From Helicobacter pylori (GTDB lineage: Bacteria > Campylobacterota > Campylobacteria > Campylobacterales > Helicobacteraceae): a stretch of DNA of 64,000 nt. Positions 47,511 to 57,440 of this stretch are shown here, piece by piece. Location of the stretch: assembly GCF_016755635.1 (NCBI RefSeq), contig NZ_CP051500.1, positions 124,001-188,000 on the forward strand. Direction: 5' to 3'. The position numbers were made by a program, and so were the translations under genes. The notes under the pieces were generated by a model. That model worked only from the letters and a program-made list of their open reading frames with translations. It ran no database searches and had not been told where the DNA came from. Within the stretch, counting starts at the first letter, position 1. Each line of letters begins with the position of its first letter.

Positions 47511-48232
47511 TCTTTTTCTTTAAGGATAAAAAAGTAGTGCGTTAGCATTAGGGTTTGCAATAAAGTAGCAAAAAAATTAAAAAAAGGGATTAAGGAAAAA
47601 AGATAGCAAAAAAACGAGAAACGATAATGTTTTAACCGGTGCTGTTTGAGTAAATTTTGATAGCTTTGATGGTTAAAAATCATGCTGGCTATATCCAAAC
47701 TCATGGTGTTTTTGAAAAAAAGAAAATGCGGAATTATAGAAAAAAAGACCCCAAAGATCCCTATAAAGGGAATGAAATAAAAGGGCGTTAAAACCGCCAT
47801 CCATAAAAGCATAAAAATGAGCGATTTTAAAAAATATTTAATAGAAAAAAGAATAGAGCCAAATTCTTCTAAAACAACATGGGGATAATATTTTTGGTGC
47901 AAATAAGAGACCACCAAAGGGGTGTAAAAAACAGACGCAAAAATATTGATGACTAAACTCAAAAGAATCACGATCCAAAAAACAAGAAAATACACTAACG
48001 CTTTAAAAACCCATGCGAACACGCCAGCAAAAAAGCCTTGAGAATGGGAATAGTCATTCAAAGATTGCGGTAATAAAGTTTGGCAATAGCCCACAATATT
48101 TGTGCCATTGTAGTAAAAAACAGCTCCAAAAAACGCCAAACTCAAAAGGATAGGGCCAAGATTGATTAAAAGCATTCTAGTGCTCAAAAAATCATTAAAG
48201 CTTTTTTTAAGGATAGATAAAGACAAAAGCAT
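47504..48232 (-). CDS. EI24/CysZ-like membrane protein
   Basis: A 242-residue membrane protein with about four strong hydrophobic segments (about residues 20-40, 65-100, 135-165, 205-232) and the pattern of the EI24/CysZ family (AVLTPFYFIPFIGIFGVFFSIIPHFLFF, positions about 47696-47780). The frame opens 16 codons earlier, but MLLSLSILKKSFNDF at 48232 has AAGGA upstream and fits the family N-terminus. CysZ proteins move sulfate; substrate here is unknown. It corresponds to HP0174 and overlaps fliR. Confidence 0.65.
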   Translation of the reverse strand: MLLSLSILKKSFNDFLSTRMLLINLGPILLSLAFFGAVFYYNGTNIVGYCQTLLPQSLNDYSHSQGFFAGVFAWVFKALVYFLVFWIVILLSLVINIFASVFYTPLVVSYLHQKYYPHVVLEEFGSILFSIKYFLKSLIFMLLWMAVLTPFYFIPFIGIFGVFFSIIPHFLFFKNTMSLDIASMIFNHQSYQNLLKQHRLKHYRFSFFCYLFSLIPFFNFFATLLQTLMLTHYFFILKEKEC

Positions 48233-48344
48233 AACTTGAAATCCTTCTTCACTCACTTTGCTAGGGTAATTTAAGCGCAAAGTCCCTTAATCTTACATAG
48301 TAAGTTTATAAATACGAGATTGATTAAAAGAATATAGAAGTTAT

Positions 48345-48561
48345 TTAATATGGAATAACATATAGTAATAAAAATATTATGGGGTAAAACAATACCATCA
48401 GTATCCAAGGACACAAAATGATTACAGCAACAATGGTAAATATAACATTCATCATTGTCTTATAAAATTTTGAATCTTCTTTAACACCCTTTTTCTTCCC
48501 AAAAAGAACATAACTAACACCAATAAATACAATAAATTATTACAATATCTGTGGCGAACAT
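48345..48561 (-). pseudogene. Frameshifted small membrane-protein gene
   Basis: From ATG 48561 the frame reads MFATDIVIIYCIYWC and stops. Shifting by one base within the A/T-rich ATTGTAATAATT gives a coherent continuation, FIVFIGVSYVLFGKKKGV then KEDSKFYKTMMNVIF and a long hydrophobic stretch to TAA at 48345. Together about 71 residues with two membrane helices separated by a basic/polar loop. The length, 217 nt, is one more than a multiple of three, so one inserted base explains it. No homologue was recognised. No other gene occupies the 475-nt gap. Confidence 0.55.
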
Positions 48562-48658
48562 TTTACCCGCTTTTAACGGAATGAATAACTTTAAGCATTT
48601 CTTACTCTTTATTGTGAGTTTTCTATAATCATGATAGCTGATTTTGTTTTAAATTTGC

Positions 48659-48664
48659 TATAAT
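48659..48664 (+). promoter_or_regulatory. -10 box for ppiC
   Basis: TATAAT preceded by TTTGC, 43 nt before the ATG at 48708. It likely drives the ppiC-fba-efp run. Confidence 0.55.
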
Positions 48665-48707
48665 GCGAATTTAATGATGAAAATTAGTTTAAAGTGGAGA
48701 ACACACA

Positions 48708-49607
48708 ATGAAAAAAAATATCTTGAATTTAGCGTTAGTGGGCGCGTTGAGCGCGTCGTTTTTGATGGCTAAGCCGGCTCATAACGCAAATAACACTACG
48801 CATAACACGAAAAAAACGACTGATTCTTCAGCAGGCGTGTTAGCGACAGTGGATGGCAGGCCTATCACTAAAAGCGATTTTGATATGATTAAGCAACGAA
48901 ATCCTAATTTTGATTTTGACAAGCTTAAAGAGAAAGAAAAAGAAGCCTTGATTGAGCAAGCCATTCGCACTGCGCTTGTAGAAAATGAAGCTAAAACAGA
49001 AAAGCTCGATCAGACTCCAGAATTTAAAGCGATGATGGAAGCGGTTAAAAAACAGGCTTTAGTGGAATTTTGGGCTAAAAAACAGGCTGAAGAAGTGAAA
49101 AAAATCCAAATCCCAGAAAAGGAAATGCAAGATTTTTACAACGCTAATAAAGATCAGCTTTTTGTCAAGCAAGAAGCCCATGCTAGGCATATTTTAGTGA
49201 AAACCGAAGATGAAGCCAAAAGGATTATTTCTGAGATTGACAAACAGCCAAAGACCAAGAAAGAAGCCAAATTCATTGAGCTAGCCAATCGGGATACGAT
49301 TGATCCTAACAGCAAGAATGCACAAAATGGCGGTGATTTAGGGAAATTCCAGAAAAACCAAATGGCTCCGGATTTTTCTAAAGCCGCTTTCGCTTTAACT
49401 CCTGGGAATTACACTAAAACCCCTGTTAAAACAGAGTTTGGTTATCATATTATCTATTTGATTTCTAAAGATAGCCCTGTAACTTATACTTATGAGCAAG
49501 CTAAACCCACCATTAAGGGGATGTTACAAGAAAAGCTTTTCCAAGAACGCATGAATCAACGAATCGAGGAATTAAGGAAGCACGCTAAAATTGTTATCAA
49601 CAAATAA
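48708..49607 (+). CDS. ppiC: Secreted peptidyl-prolyl isomerase (PpiC/parvulin type), cell-binding factor 2 homologue
   Basis: A 299-residue exported foldase. The signal peptide is MKKNILNLALVGALSASFLMA. A SurA-like N-terminal helical part (VDGRPITKSDFDMIKQRNP) surrounds a parvulin domain (about residues 155-255) with ARHILVKTEDEAKRI, NGGDLGKFQKNQM and VKTEFGYHIIYL. It corresponds to HP0175, a secreted antigen reported to act on host cells. fba follows after 16 nt. Periplasmic chaperone activity is the expected core role. Confidence 0.93.
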   Translation: MKKNILNLALVGALSASFLMAKPAHNANNTTHNTKKTTDSSAGVLATVDGRPITKSDFDMIKQRNPNFDFDKLKEKEKEALIEQAIRTALVENEAKTEKLDQTPEFKAMMEAVKKQALVEFWAKKQAEEVKKIQIPEKEMQDFYNANKDQLFVKQEAHARHILVKTEDEAKRIISEIDKQPKTKKEAKFIELANRDTIDPNSKNAQNGGDLGKFQKNQMAPDFSKAAFALTPGNYTKTPVKTEFGYHIIYLISKDSPVTYTYEQAKPTIKGMLQEKLFQERMNQRIEELRKHAKIVINK

Positions 49608-49623
49608 TTGATGAGGTGTTATC

Positions 49624-50547
49624 ATGTTAGTTAAAGGCAATGAAATCTTATTGAAAGCCCATAAAGAAGGTTATGGGGTGGGGGCGTTTAATTTCGTGAA
49701 TTTTGAAATGCTAAACGCTATTTTTGAAGCAGGAAATGAGGAAAATTCCCCGCTTTTCATTCAAGCGAGTGAAGGAGCGATCAAATACATGGGGATTGAT
49801 ATGGCAGTGGGCATGGTGAAAATCATGTGCGAACGCTACCCCCACATTCCTGTAGCCTTACACCTAGATCATGGCACGACTTTTGAAAGCTGTGAAAAAG
49901 CCGTGAAAGCGGGTTTCACTTCTGTGATGATTGATGCCTCTCATCATGCTTTTGAAGAAAATTTGGAATTGACTTCTAAAGTGGTCAAAATGGCGCATAA
50001 CGCTGGAGTGAGCGTGGAAGCTGAGTTGGGGCGTTTAATGGGGATTGAAGACAATATTTCGGTAGATGAAAAGGACGCGGTGTTAGTGAATCCTAAAGAA
50101 GCGGAGCAGTTTGTCAAAGAATCTCAAGTGGATTACTTAGCCCCAGCCATTGGGACAAGCCATGGAGCGTTTAAGTTTAAGGGTGAGCCAAAATTGGATT
50201 TTGAACGCTTGCAAGAAGTCAAAAGGCTCACTAATATCCCTTTAGTTTTGCATGGAGCGAGTGCGATACCAGATGATGTGAGGAAATCTTATTTGGACGC
50301 TGGAGGCGATTTGAAAGGTTCTAAGGGCGTGCCTTTTGAATTTCTACGAGAATCTATAAAAGGGGGGATCAATAAGGTCAATACCGACACGGATTTAAGG
50401 ATCGCTTTCATCGCAGAAGTGCGCAAGGTGGCTAATGAAGATAAGAGCCAATTTGATTTGAGGAAGTTTTTTTCTCCGGCCCAATTAGCGCTTAAAAATG
50501 TGGTCAAAGAGCGCATGAAACTTTTGGGCAGCGCTAATAAAATTTAA
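49624..50547 (+). CDS. fba: Fructose-bisphosphate aldolase, class II
   Basis: Zinc-dependent aldolase of glycolysis and gluconeogenesis, 307 residues. Zinc ligands occur in [11 protein letters not shown], in GTSHGAFK and in [10 protein letters not shown]; the catalytic and cation-binding residues lie in [12 protein letters not shown] and KVNTDTDLR. Together with ppsA and eno in this window it serves mainly gluconeogenesis in an organism that lives on amino and organic acids. AGGTG precedes the ATG. Confidence 0.97.
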   Translation: MLVKGNEILLKAHKEGYGVGAFNFVNFEMLNAIFEAGNEENSPLFIQASEGAIKYMGIDMAVGMVKIMCERYPHIPVALHLDHGTTFESCEKAVKAGFTSVMIDASHHAFEENLELTSKVVKMAHNAGVSVEAELGRLMGIEDNISVDEKDAVLVNPKEAEQFVKESQVDYLAPAIGTSHGAFKFKGEPKLDFERLQEVKRLTNIPLVLHGASAIPDDVRKSYLDAGGDLKGSKGVPFEFLRESIKGGINKVNTDTDLRIAFIAEVRKVANEDKSQFDLRKFFSPAQLALKNVVKERMKLLGSANKI

Positions 50548-50570
50548 TCAACAAGAGGAAAGAGTGTAAC

Positions 50571-51134
50571 ATGGCAATTGGGATGAGCGAGCTCAAAAAG
50601 GGCTTAAAAATTGAATTGGGTGGTGTGCCTTATAGAATTGTAGAATACCAGCATGTCAAGCCCGGCAAGGGTGCGGCTTTCGTGCGCACGAAAATCAAGT
50701 CGTTTTTGGATGGTAAGGTGATTGAGAAGACTTTCCATGCGGGGGATAAGTGCGAAGAGCCTAATCTGGTTGAAAAAACGATGCAATACCTTTATCACGA
50801 TGGCGATACATACCAATTTATGGATATAGAGAGCTATGAGCAAATCGCTTTGAACGACTCTCAAGTGGGTGAGGCTTCTAAATGGATGCTAGACGGCATG
50901 CAAGTGCAGGTTTTATTGCATAATGACAAGGCGATTTCAGTGGATGTGCCGCAAGTTGTGGCTTTAAAGATTGTAGAAACAGCCCCTAATTTTAAGGGCG
51001 ATACTTCAAGCGCGAGCAAAAAATCAGCGACTTTAGAAACCGGTGCGGTCGTGCAAGTGCCTTTCCATGTTTTAGAAGGTGAGACGATTAAGGTGAATAC
51101 GGAAACAGAAGAGTATCTTGAAAAGGTGAAATGA
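50571..51134 (+). CDS. efp: Elongation factor P
   Basis: Helps the ribosome form peptide bonds at proline runs. The 187-residue protein has the three beta-barrel domains and the conserved loop [12 protein letters not shown], whose Lys (about residue 34) is the site of beta-lysylation in some bacteria. The C-terminal domain has the [25 protein letters not shown] signature (about 51054-51128). AAGAGG lies upstream. A strong terminator follows. Confidence 0.97.
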   Translation: MAIGMSELKKGLKIELGGVPYRIVEYQHVKPGKGAAFVRTKIKSFLDGKVIEKTFHAGDKCEEPNLVEKTMQYLYHDGDTYQFMDIESYEQIALNDSQVGEASKWMLDGMQVQVLLHNDKAISVDVPQVVALKIVETAPNFKGDTSSASKKSATLETGAVVQVPFHVLEGETIKVNTETEEYLEKVK

Positions 51135-51182
51135 GATTATCTTTTTATTGAGCTAGTGCTTTAGACACAGCCTTTTTGTCAT

Positions 51183-51207
51183 AAGGGGTGTTATCAGCCC
51201 CTTTTTT
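51183..51207 (+). terminator. Rho-independent terminator after efp
   Basis: AAGGGG (51183-51188) pairs with CCCCTT (51198-51203) across a 9-nt loop, and the right arm runs into six T (51202-51207). It lies about 50 nt after the efp stop. This is the most classical terminator in the window. Confidence 0.75.
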
Positions 51208-51293
51208 GGGCTTTGTTTAAAGCGTGTATGAAATCTGTGATTAAAAATTATTTAAAATGGATTGACTTTTTTTATTGAGTGCCAATAAAAATA

Positions 51294-51643
51294 TTCAAAG
51301 GCATTTTTTAAGATTAAACATAAGAGCTTGATATAAGAGCTTGATTTAATCAAGCGGATAACCTCTTAAAAAAGCATTCTTTGGGGGTTATGGAATTTGA
51401 TTGGGGGTTATGGGGTATTAAGCACAAAATATTTCCCTAAAAAATGGGATTTATTATAAGGTTTAAAACGATAGCAACAAAGTAATCCTGTTTTTATTTT
51501 GGAATTCAAATAAGGCTCTAGTTGCAATATGTGATGAGAGTGATATTCCCTATCCCCTTAAGAGTTTATAAAATAAAGAAAATGAGTCTAAAATCAAACC
51601 TAAAACCATAAAACAAAATTAAAAACCCCATTTTTTAAACCAG
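51294..51643. repeat. Dispersed intergenic element, copy 5 (long or double)
   Basis: The leading block ATTCAAAGGCATTTTTTAAG is shared with copies 3 and 4. AAGCGGATAACCTC and two GGGGGTTATGG blocks follow (about 51392 and 51409). A second partial unit, CCCTATCCCCTTAAGAG (about 51547-51563), precedes an A/T-rich tail with AAAACAAAATTAAAAACCCC, which matches the tail of copy 1. AAAGTAATCCTGTTT near 51480 matches copy 6. It abuts the truncated frame that follows and lies between convergent efp and pseI. Confidence 0.6.
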
Positions 51644-52066
51644 ACGACCGAGAATTTAACCAAATCCTTAAAGCAGTTTGACTTAAAAGATTACGAGATT
51701 AAGAGCGTTTTTGATAATTTAGAACAAGGCACAAAAGAAAGCTACGACAAAGCCCTAAACGAAATCATAGGAAAGCTATACGATGACAGCTACAAGGTGA
51801 ATTTACGAGAAAGCGTCCAGGATGTAACCAATTTTGAAAAGTTTTTAAACGACTTGAAAGCGCAAGGCGAGATCGATGTGCAAGCTAAAAGCTTTTTAAG
51901 GCAAATTGAAGAAAATGTATATAACCCTAACGGTGTTACTTACGAGCAGCTGAAGAACTCACGCCAGCTAATCAATGCCTATTTAAGGAATGTCAAAGAT
52001 CCTTCTACTTTAGGGTATATCCAAAAAGCGAGCGCTAATTTTTTAATCAAAACAAACTTACAATGA
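51644..52066 (+). pseudogene. Truncated gene fragment of unknown family (140 codons)
   Basis: An open frame without a proper start runs from about 51644 (TTENLTKSLKQFDLKDYEI...) to TGA at 52066. A GTG at 51797 would give an 89-residue product but cuts through continuous coding-like sequence. The translation is helical and charged (GTKESYDKALNEII, LRESVQDVTNFEKFLNDL, NPNGVTYEQLKNSRQLINAYLRN). Its upstream edge joins repeat copy 5. It looks like the 3' end of a larger gene, possibly from a phage or plasticity-zone element; that origin is inference. The end is 9 nt past the stop of the convergent pseI gene. Confidence 0.5.
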
Positions 52067-53080
52067 GCGTTCTATATCATCAGCGTTTAAAGGGGTGTTG
52101 GCTTTTAAAAATTTTGATGCCTTTTGGCCTAAAATTTCTTTATAAAATTTAGGGTGTAAGCCAAGGTTGGGGCGTAAGGCTTTGATATTGTTTTCAGTCA
52201 ATGCTTCGCCTTTTTGAATATCCTTAATGACAAATAAAGAGCGAGCGAAGAATCTTCGCTTTTCTAAAGTCTTTGGATTGATTTTAGGCTCTTCTTCGCC
52301 TAAGGCTAAAACGCTTTGCTTGATGGCTTCAACCATGCTTTTAAATCCGTTAAAATCCATGCTAAAAGCGCTGTCTGGGGTTTGTAAGGATTTGTTTAAA
52401 ATGAAATGCTTTTCTATCATGCTCGCTCCTAAAGTGGTGGCTAAAATGGGGCAAAGAGAGCCAATCGTGTGATCGCTCAAGCCAAATTTAACGCCAAAGG
52501 TTTCGCCTAATTTAACCATGCTCAATAAGTTAGCGTCTTCTATTTTACTGGGATAAGCGCTCACGCATTTTAAAAGGGTGATGTCAAAATTATTCACGCC
52601 TTTGCACAACGAGATAGCGTTTTGCAATTCGGTGTGTGTAGCGATACCGCTAGAAAGGATAATGGGCTTTTGTGTGCAAGCGGCCTTTTCAATCAAGTCT
52701 AAATCAACGATTTCAAAACTAGCGATCTTATACATGGGGCAATTCAGGCTCTCTAAAAGCTTTAAGGCTTTTGAACTAAAAGGCGAGCTAAAAATGCCTA
52801 AATCAAGCTTTCTAGCCAACTCAAACAATTCCGCATGCCATTCTAGGGGGGTAGAAGCCTTTTGATACAATCCATACAGATTTTCTTTATCCCATAAAGT
52901 GCCTTGAATGATGAAAGGATCTTCTTTAGAGTTTAAAGTCATGCAACTTGGCGTGTAGGTTTGGAGCTTGACAAAATCCGCACCGCTTTCCTTAATGGCA
53001 TGAAGGCTTTCTTTAGCGAGATTTAAATCCTGGTTATGATTAGCGCTCAATTCAGCGACAATTTTAGGGCGTTGTAACAT
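52058..53080 (-). CDS. pseI: Pseudaminic acid synthase
   Basis: Condenses PEP with the 6-deoxy-diacetamido-hexose to give pseudaminic acid, which decorates flagellin and is needed for flagella in H. pylori. The 340-residue NeuB-type barrel begins KIVAELSANHNQDLNLAKE and has LSSGIATHTELQNAI and VKFGLSDHTIGS. A C-terminal SAF (antifreeze-like) domain starts near residue 280 (FVIKDIQKGEALTENNIKALRPN). It lies 3 nt from the ATPase gene. It corresponds to HP0178. Confidence 0.93.
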   Translation of the reverse strand: MLQRPKIVAELSANHNQDLNLAKESLHAIKESGADFVKLQTYTPSCMTLNSKEDPFIIQGTLWDKENLYGLYQKASTPLEWHAELFELARKLDLGIFSSPFSSKALKLLESLNCPMYKIASFEIVDLDLIEKAACTQKPIILSSGIATHTELQNAISLCKGVNNFDITLLKCVSAYPSKIEDANLLSMVKLGETFGVKFGLSDHTIGSLCPILATTLGASMIEKHFILNKSLQTPDSAFSMDFNGFKSMVEAIKQSVLALGEEEPKINPKTLEKRRFFARSLFVIKDIQKGEALTENNIKALRPNLGLHPKFYKEILGQKASKFLKANTPLNADDIERSL

Positions 53081-53083
53081 TTC

Positions 53084-53725
53084 TTATTTTTCCTTAATCA
53101 AAACTTCTTTTTCTAAGCGATAGACTTGAGAGCAAGTGAAAGCCAAATGCTCATCATGCGTGGCTAGAACTAACGCCCCTTCTTTTTCTGTAATGTAATT
53201 TTGCAGCATGCTGATGACTTGATTAGCGCTAGTGGTGTCTAAATTCCCGGTGGGTTCATCAGCGATAATGATTTGGGGTTTTTTAGAAAGCACTCTGGCG
53301 ATGCTTAAGCGTTGTTGCTGGCCGCCGCTCAATTCACCCACGCCTTGTTTTAGGGTGTGGGCTATGCCTAATTGTTCTAAAAGGGAATGATTTATTTCTT
53401 GCTTGGCTAGGATGGAAGCGACTTGCAAGTTTTCTAAAGCGCTAAAACCCTTAAAAAGGTAATGCGATTGGAAGATTATGCCCACTTTTAAGCGCCGTAG
53501 TTCCAAAAGCTTTTTGGAATTTAAAGCATAAATATCTTGGTGTTCTAACAAACTAACTGTTCCGTTATCCGGTTTTAGCATGGTGGCTAGATGGCTTAAA
53601 AGCGTGCTTTTACCGCTCCCGCTCACGCCCAAAATCGCTAGGCTTTCTTTGGGCTTGATGTGCAAATTCACGCCACTATAAAGAGGCTTTTCAAAAGCAT
53701 GAGAAATATTAATCGCTTTAATCAT
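53084..53725 (-). CDS. ABC transporter ATP-binding protein, LolD-like
   Basis: A 213-residue ATPase with Walker [10 protein letters not shown] (about residues 34-42), signature [14 protein letters not shown], Walker [13 protein letters not shown] and the switch His in LATHDEH. The short size and the residues LDTTSANQV fit the LolD/MacB/FtsE group, which drives lipoprotein release or export. No permease is adjacent. Its location directly after lnt (4-nt overlap), whose product completes lipoproteins, supports but does not prove a Lol role. Confidence 0.88.
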   Translation of the reverse strand: MIKAINISHAFEKPLYSGVNLHIKPKESLAILGVSGSGKSTLLSHLATMLKPDNGTVSLLEHQDIYALNSKKLLELRRLKVGIIFQSHYLFKGFSALENLQVASILAKQEINHSLLEQLGIAHTLKQGVGELSGGQQQRLSIARVLSKKPQIIIADEPTGNLDTTSANQVISMLQNYITEKEGALVLATHDEHLAFTCSQVYRLEKEVLIKEK

Positions 53726-54999
53726 GATCGTTTCCTAAAAAGAATATCGCCTAATAAACTAGGGCTTAAAATGTAAGAAGTTGAAAAGTTCGCGCTGTGC
53801 AAGATGATTTTATCATAACGCCTTGCATAGTATTTTAAAAGCGTTTTTTGTAGGGTGGGTTCAATGCTTGGGCTAAACCATGCGTTATTGCTCATTAGGA
53901 TAAAAATTTTTGAAGGGCTGTTTGAATAAGCGGGTTTGGAAGTGCCTTCATAACAAATCAGAGGGCGGAAAGTAAAATCGTCTAATGTAAAATCGCTGAA
54001 ACTAGAAGCGTTGCGGTATAAATAAGCGCTCTCGCCAAAAAAGAGCTTTTCAAGGGGTTTTTGAAGAAACTTGGGTAAAGGCATGGTCTCGCCAAAGGGG
54101 GCTAAGATCACTTTATCAGCGATCTGAACGCTTTTTTTAGAAAATAAAAACGAGCTGTTATAAAGGCTATAGCCTTGGGTGCGTAATGTCCCTATTAAAA
54201 TAGCAATATTACCGCTTAAATCTTCTAGCTTCGCTTTAAAGGGGGAGTTTTCTAAAGCGATAGGGTAGGCGGTTTCTGGAAAAACAATCAAGGTTTTTTG
54301 CTTGCTTTGAGCGAGCTTGATTTCTTTAAGAATGTTGTTTTCAATATCATTAAGGTAGTTTGAGTCAAATTTCAAATCTTGGGGCGTTTTTGTAGAGACT
54401 AATTCAATATTTCCAACCTTTTTTAAATCGCTTGTTTTGAAACCATTAAAATCCAACGCGCCAAGCAGCAATAAAACCCCTATCATTCTGTATTTTTTAA
54501 GATTTTGAGTGCTCAAAAAAACGCAAGCTAAAAAAACAAGCCCTAGCGATAATTTATCCACCCTAAACACGCTATAAGAAAAAAAGCTATCCGGGACTAA
54601 CCAATCAAATCCAAAAGGGTGGATAAAACTAGAGCCTAAAAAACTCAAAAGCCTAAAGTAGGGGTTTTCAAAACAGAGCAACAAATAAAATAAAACCCCA
54701 TAAACTAACGCTATTAAAATAATGATTAAGGGCAATAAATAAGTGAAATCCGAGTAGCGAAAGCTTAAAGCGCACCAATAAAACAATAACGCCCCCACGA
54801 AAAACCCCAAAGCAAAAGCGCTATTTCTAGGGGTTTTTAAAAACGCTAGCATGCTTAAAGGGGCTAATAGGCTTGTGAGTGTGATAGAAATATAGGGGTT
54901 TTCAACCGCATAAGCGTCTAAAACAGCGTTAATATACACGCTTGAAACAAACATGCACGCTAATAAAAAAGCGTTTTGATTGAACAGAATAAGACGCAT
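53722..54999 (-). CDS. lnt: Apolipoprotein N-acyltransferase
   Basis: Adds the third acyl chain to lipoproteins in the inner membrane. The 425-residue protein is about 85 shorter than in E. coli. Several N-terminal membrane helices (to about residue 180) precede a nitrilase-like domain with the catalytic triad: Glu in VFPETAYP, Lys in KVILAPFGE and Cys in [12 protein letters not shown]. Substrates in this window include at least the three small lipoproteins and the PLD-like one. The stop overlaps the start of the LolD-like gene. Confidence 0.92.
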   Translation of the reverse strand: MRLILFNQNAFLLACMFVSSVYINAVLDAYAVENPYISITLTSLLAPLSMLAFLKTPRNSAFALGFFVGALLFYWCALSFRYSDFTYLLPLIIILIALVYGVLFYLLLCFENPYFRLLSFLGSSFIHPFGFDWLVPDSFFSYSVFRVDKLSLGLVFLACVFLSTQNLKKYRMIGVLLLLGALDFNGFKTSDLKKVGNIELVSTKTPQDLKFDSNYLNDIENNILKEIKLAQSKQKTLIVFPETAYPIALENSPFKAKLEDLSGNIAILIGTLRTQGYSLYNSSFLFSKKSVQIADKVILAPFGETMPLPKFLQKPLEKLFFGESAYLYRNASSFSDFTLDDFTFRPLICYEGTSKPAYSNSPSKIFILMSNNAWFSPSIEPTLQKTLLKYYARRYDKIILHSANFSTSYILSPSLLGDILFRKRS

Positions 55000-55223
55000 G
55001 GCTAAATTTTGAAACCTTGAGATTGTTTTAGTGTATTATAGCTATATTTTAATTTAAGAATTTTAGATTGATTTTTTTAAGGGTAGTTTTTTTTAAGTTG
55101 TGTTATTATTTTCAAATTTCAAGTCTAAAGAGCGTGAATTGGCATGATTTAAGAGTAATGGGTGTTTTTGAGCGCTCACTATCTTTATGCGAGATATATG
55201 AGAGAAAGGTTTGGGTTTAGGGT

Positions 55224-55925
55224 TTGAATTATATTGATTTGGCGTTACTTGTGGTGGTGGTAGCCTTTGGGATTAGAGGATTTTATCATGGCTTCGTGAG
55301 TGAAGTGGCGGGGACTTTAGGGATTGTGCTTGGCGTTTATTTGGCGTCTCGCTATTCTGTGGCTGTTGGGAATTTATTTTCAGAGCATTTGTATGATTTA
55401 AGAAATGAAACCATGACCAATCTCATCGGTTTTTTATTGGTGTTAGCGTCTATTTGGGTGTTTTTTTTAGCTTTTGGAGTGTTGCTAGGCAAGGTGTTAG
55501 TCTTTAGCGGGTTAGGCATTATAGACAAAGCGTTAGGGTTTATTTTTTCATGTTTAAAGACTTTTTTAGTGCTTTCTTTCATCCTTTATGCGCTTTCTAA
55601 AATGGAAGTGATGAAGGACGCTAACGCCTATTTGCAAGAAAAAAGCGCTTTTTTTTCTACTATGAAAAGCGTCGCTAGTAAGATCATGCACCTTGATGGC
55701 GTCAAACATGTGGAGCAAAACCTTAAAGACAACCTTGAAGAAATGAGCGATGAAGTCAAAAATAAAGAATCTTTCAATAAAAATAAAGAATCTTTTAATA
55801 AAGCGATGGATAAGGGCATGGAATCTTTAAAAGAAAAGGCTAAAGATTTGCCTAAAAACATGCTAGATCCAAAAGCTAACCAAACCCCACCAAACCCCAC
55901 CCCATCTAATAAAGAACCCCTATAA
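55224..55925 (+). CDS. CvpA-family membrane protein
   Basis: A 233-residue inner-membrane protein, beginning NYIDLALLVVVVAFGIRGFYHGFVSEV, the typical CvpA start, from a TTG. Four membrane helices span about residues 1-120. The long hydrophilic C-terminus contains a duplicated NKESFNK unit coded by a 21-bp direct repeat (about 55757-55799) and a Pro/Asn-rich end (NQTPPNPTPSN) coded by repeated ACCAAACCCC. It is the first gene of a run with lysS and glyA. It corresponds to HP0181. The role of CvpA proteins is not settled. Confidence 0.82.
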   Translation: MNYIDLALLVVVVAFGIRGFYHGFVSEVAGTLGIVLGVYLASRYSVAVGNLFSEHLYDLRNETMTNLIGFLLVLASIWVFFLAFGVLLGKVLVFSGLGIIDKALGFIFSCLKTFLVLSFILYALSKMEVMKDANAYLQEKSAFFSTMKSVASKIMHLDGVKHVEQNLKDNLEEMSDEVKNKESFNKNKESFNKAMDKGMESLKEKAKDLPKNMLDPKANQTPPNPTPSNKEPL

Positions 55926-55934
55926 AGGCATCAC

Positions 55935-57440
55935 ATGTTTTCTAACCAATACATCCAACAACGCATCCATAAAGCCAATAGCTTGAGAGAAGAAGGGAAA
56001 AACCCTTATAAAAATAGCTTGAAACGAAGTCTCACCAACGCCGCTTTTTTGGAAAAATACGCTTATGTTAAGGGTTTAGAAGAGCCTAAAGACAAAGAAA
56101 AATGCGAGAGTATTGTAGGGAGGGTCAAGCTTTTGCGTTTAATGGGCAAGGCATGTTTTATTAAAGTTGAAGATGAAAGCGCGATTTTGCAAGCTTATGT
56201 TTCGCAAAATGAATTGAACGATGAATTTAAAAGCTTGAAAAAGCATTTAGAAGTGGGCGATATTGTGTTGGTGAAAGGTTTCCCTTTTGCTACCAAAACC
56301 GGTGAATTGAGCGTTCATGCCCTAGAATTTCATATTTTAAGCAAAACCATTGTGCCTTTACCTGAAAAGTTTCATGGACTGAGCGATATAGAATTACGCT
56401 ACCGCCAGCGCTACTTGGATTTGATCGTCAATCCTGGCGTTAAAGATGTGTTTAAAAAGCGCAGTTTGATTGTCTCTAGCGTGCGGAAATTTTTTGAAAT
56501 GGAAGGGTTTTTAGAAGTGGAAACTCCCATGATGCACCCCATTCCTGGCGGGGCGAACGCAAGGCCTTTTATCACTTACCATAACGCTTTAGAGGTGGAG
56601 AGGTATTTAAGAATCGCCCCAGAATTATACCTTAAACGCTTGATTGTGGGGGGGTTTGAAGCGGTGTTTGAAATCAATCGTAATTTCAGGAATGAGGGCA
56701 TGGATCACAGCCATAACCCCGAATTCACGATGATTGAATTTTATTGGGCGTATCACACTTATGAAGATTTGATTGAACTCAGTAAGAGGCTATTTGACTA
56801 CTTGCTAAAGACTTTAAATTTAGATTCAAAAATCATCTATAACGATATGGAAGTGGATTTCAACCAAACGAGCGTGATTTCCTATTTGGACGCTTTAGAA
56901 ACGATAGGGGGCATTAGTAAGGATATTTTGGAAAAAGAAGACAGGCTTTTGGCTTATTTGTTAGAGCAAGGCATCAAAGTAGAGCCAAATCTCACTTATG
57001 GCAAGTTGCTCGCTGAAGCGTTTGATCATTTTGTAGAGCACCAACTCATTAACCCCACTTTTGTAACCCAATACCCTATTGAGATTAGCCCTTTAGCCAG
57101 ACGCAACGATAGTAACCCTAATATTGCTGACAGGTTTGAATTGTTCATTGCAGGAAAAGAAATCGCTAATGGCTTTAGCGAGTTGAACGATCCTTTAGAT
57201 CAATTAGAACGCTTTAAAAATCAAGTGGCTGAAAAAGAAAAAGGCGATGAAGAAGCCCAATACATGGATGAAGATTATGTGTGGGCCCTAGCCCATGGAA
57301 TGCCCCCCACTGCAGGGCAAGGCATAGGCATTGACAGGTTGGTGATGTTACTCACTGGGGCTAAAAGCATTAAAGATGTGATTTTATTCCCAGCGATGCG
57401 TCCTGTTAAAAACGATTTTAATATTGAGAGTGGAGAATAA
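55935..57440 (+). CDS. lysS: Lysyl-tRNA synthetase, class II
   Basis: Charges tRNA-Lys. The 501 residues contain an OB-fold anticodon domain (about 55-150), motif 1 ([22 protein letters not shown]), motif 2 ([23 protein letters not shown]) and motif 3 ([13 protein letters not shown]). It is full length. It overlaps glyA by one base (TAATG), so translation is coupled. Confidence 0.97.
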   Translation: MFSNQYIQQRIHKANSLREEGKNPYKNSLKRSLTNAAFLEKYAYVKGLEEPKDKEKCESIVGRVKLLRLMGKACFIKVEDESAILQAYVSQNELNDEFKSLKKHLEVGDIVLVKGFPFATKTGELSVHALEFHILSKTIVPLPEKFHGLSDIELRYRQRYLDLIVNPGVKDVFKKRSLIVSSVRKFFEMEGFLEVETPMMHPIPGGANARPFITYHNALEVERYLRIAPELYLKRLIVGGFEAVFEINRNFRNEGMDHSHNPEFTMIEFYWAYHTYEDLIELSKRLFDYLLKTLNLDSKIIYNDMEVDFNQTSVISYLDALETIGGISKDILEKEDRLLAYLLEQGIKVEPNLTYGKLLAEAFDHFVEHQLINPTFVTQYPIEISPLARRNDSNPNIADRFELFIAGKEIANGFSELNDPLDQLERFKNQVAEKEKGDEEAQYMDEDYVWALAHGMPPTAGQGIGIDRLVMLLTGAKSIKDVILFPAMRPVKNDFNIESGE

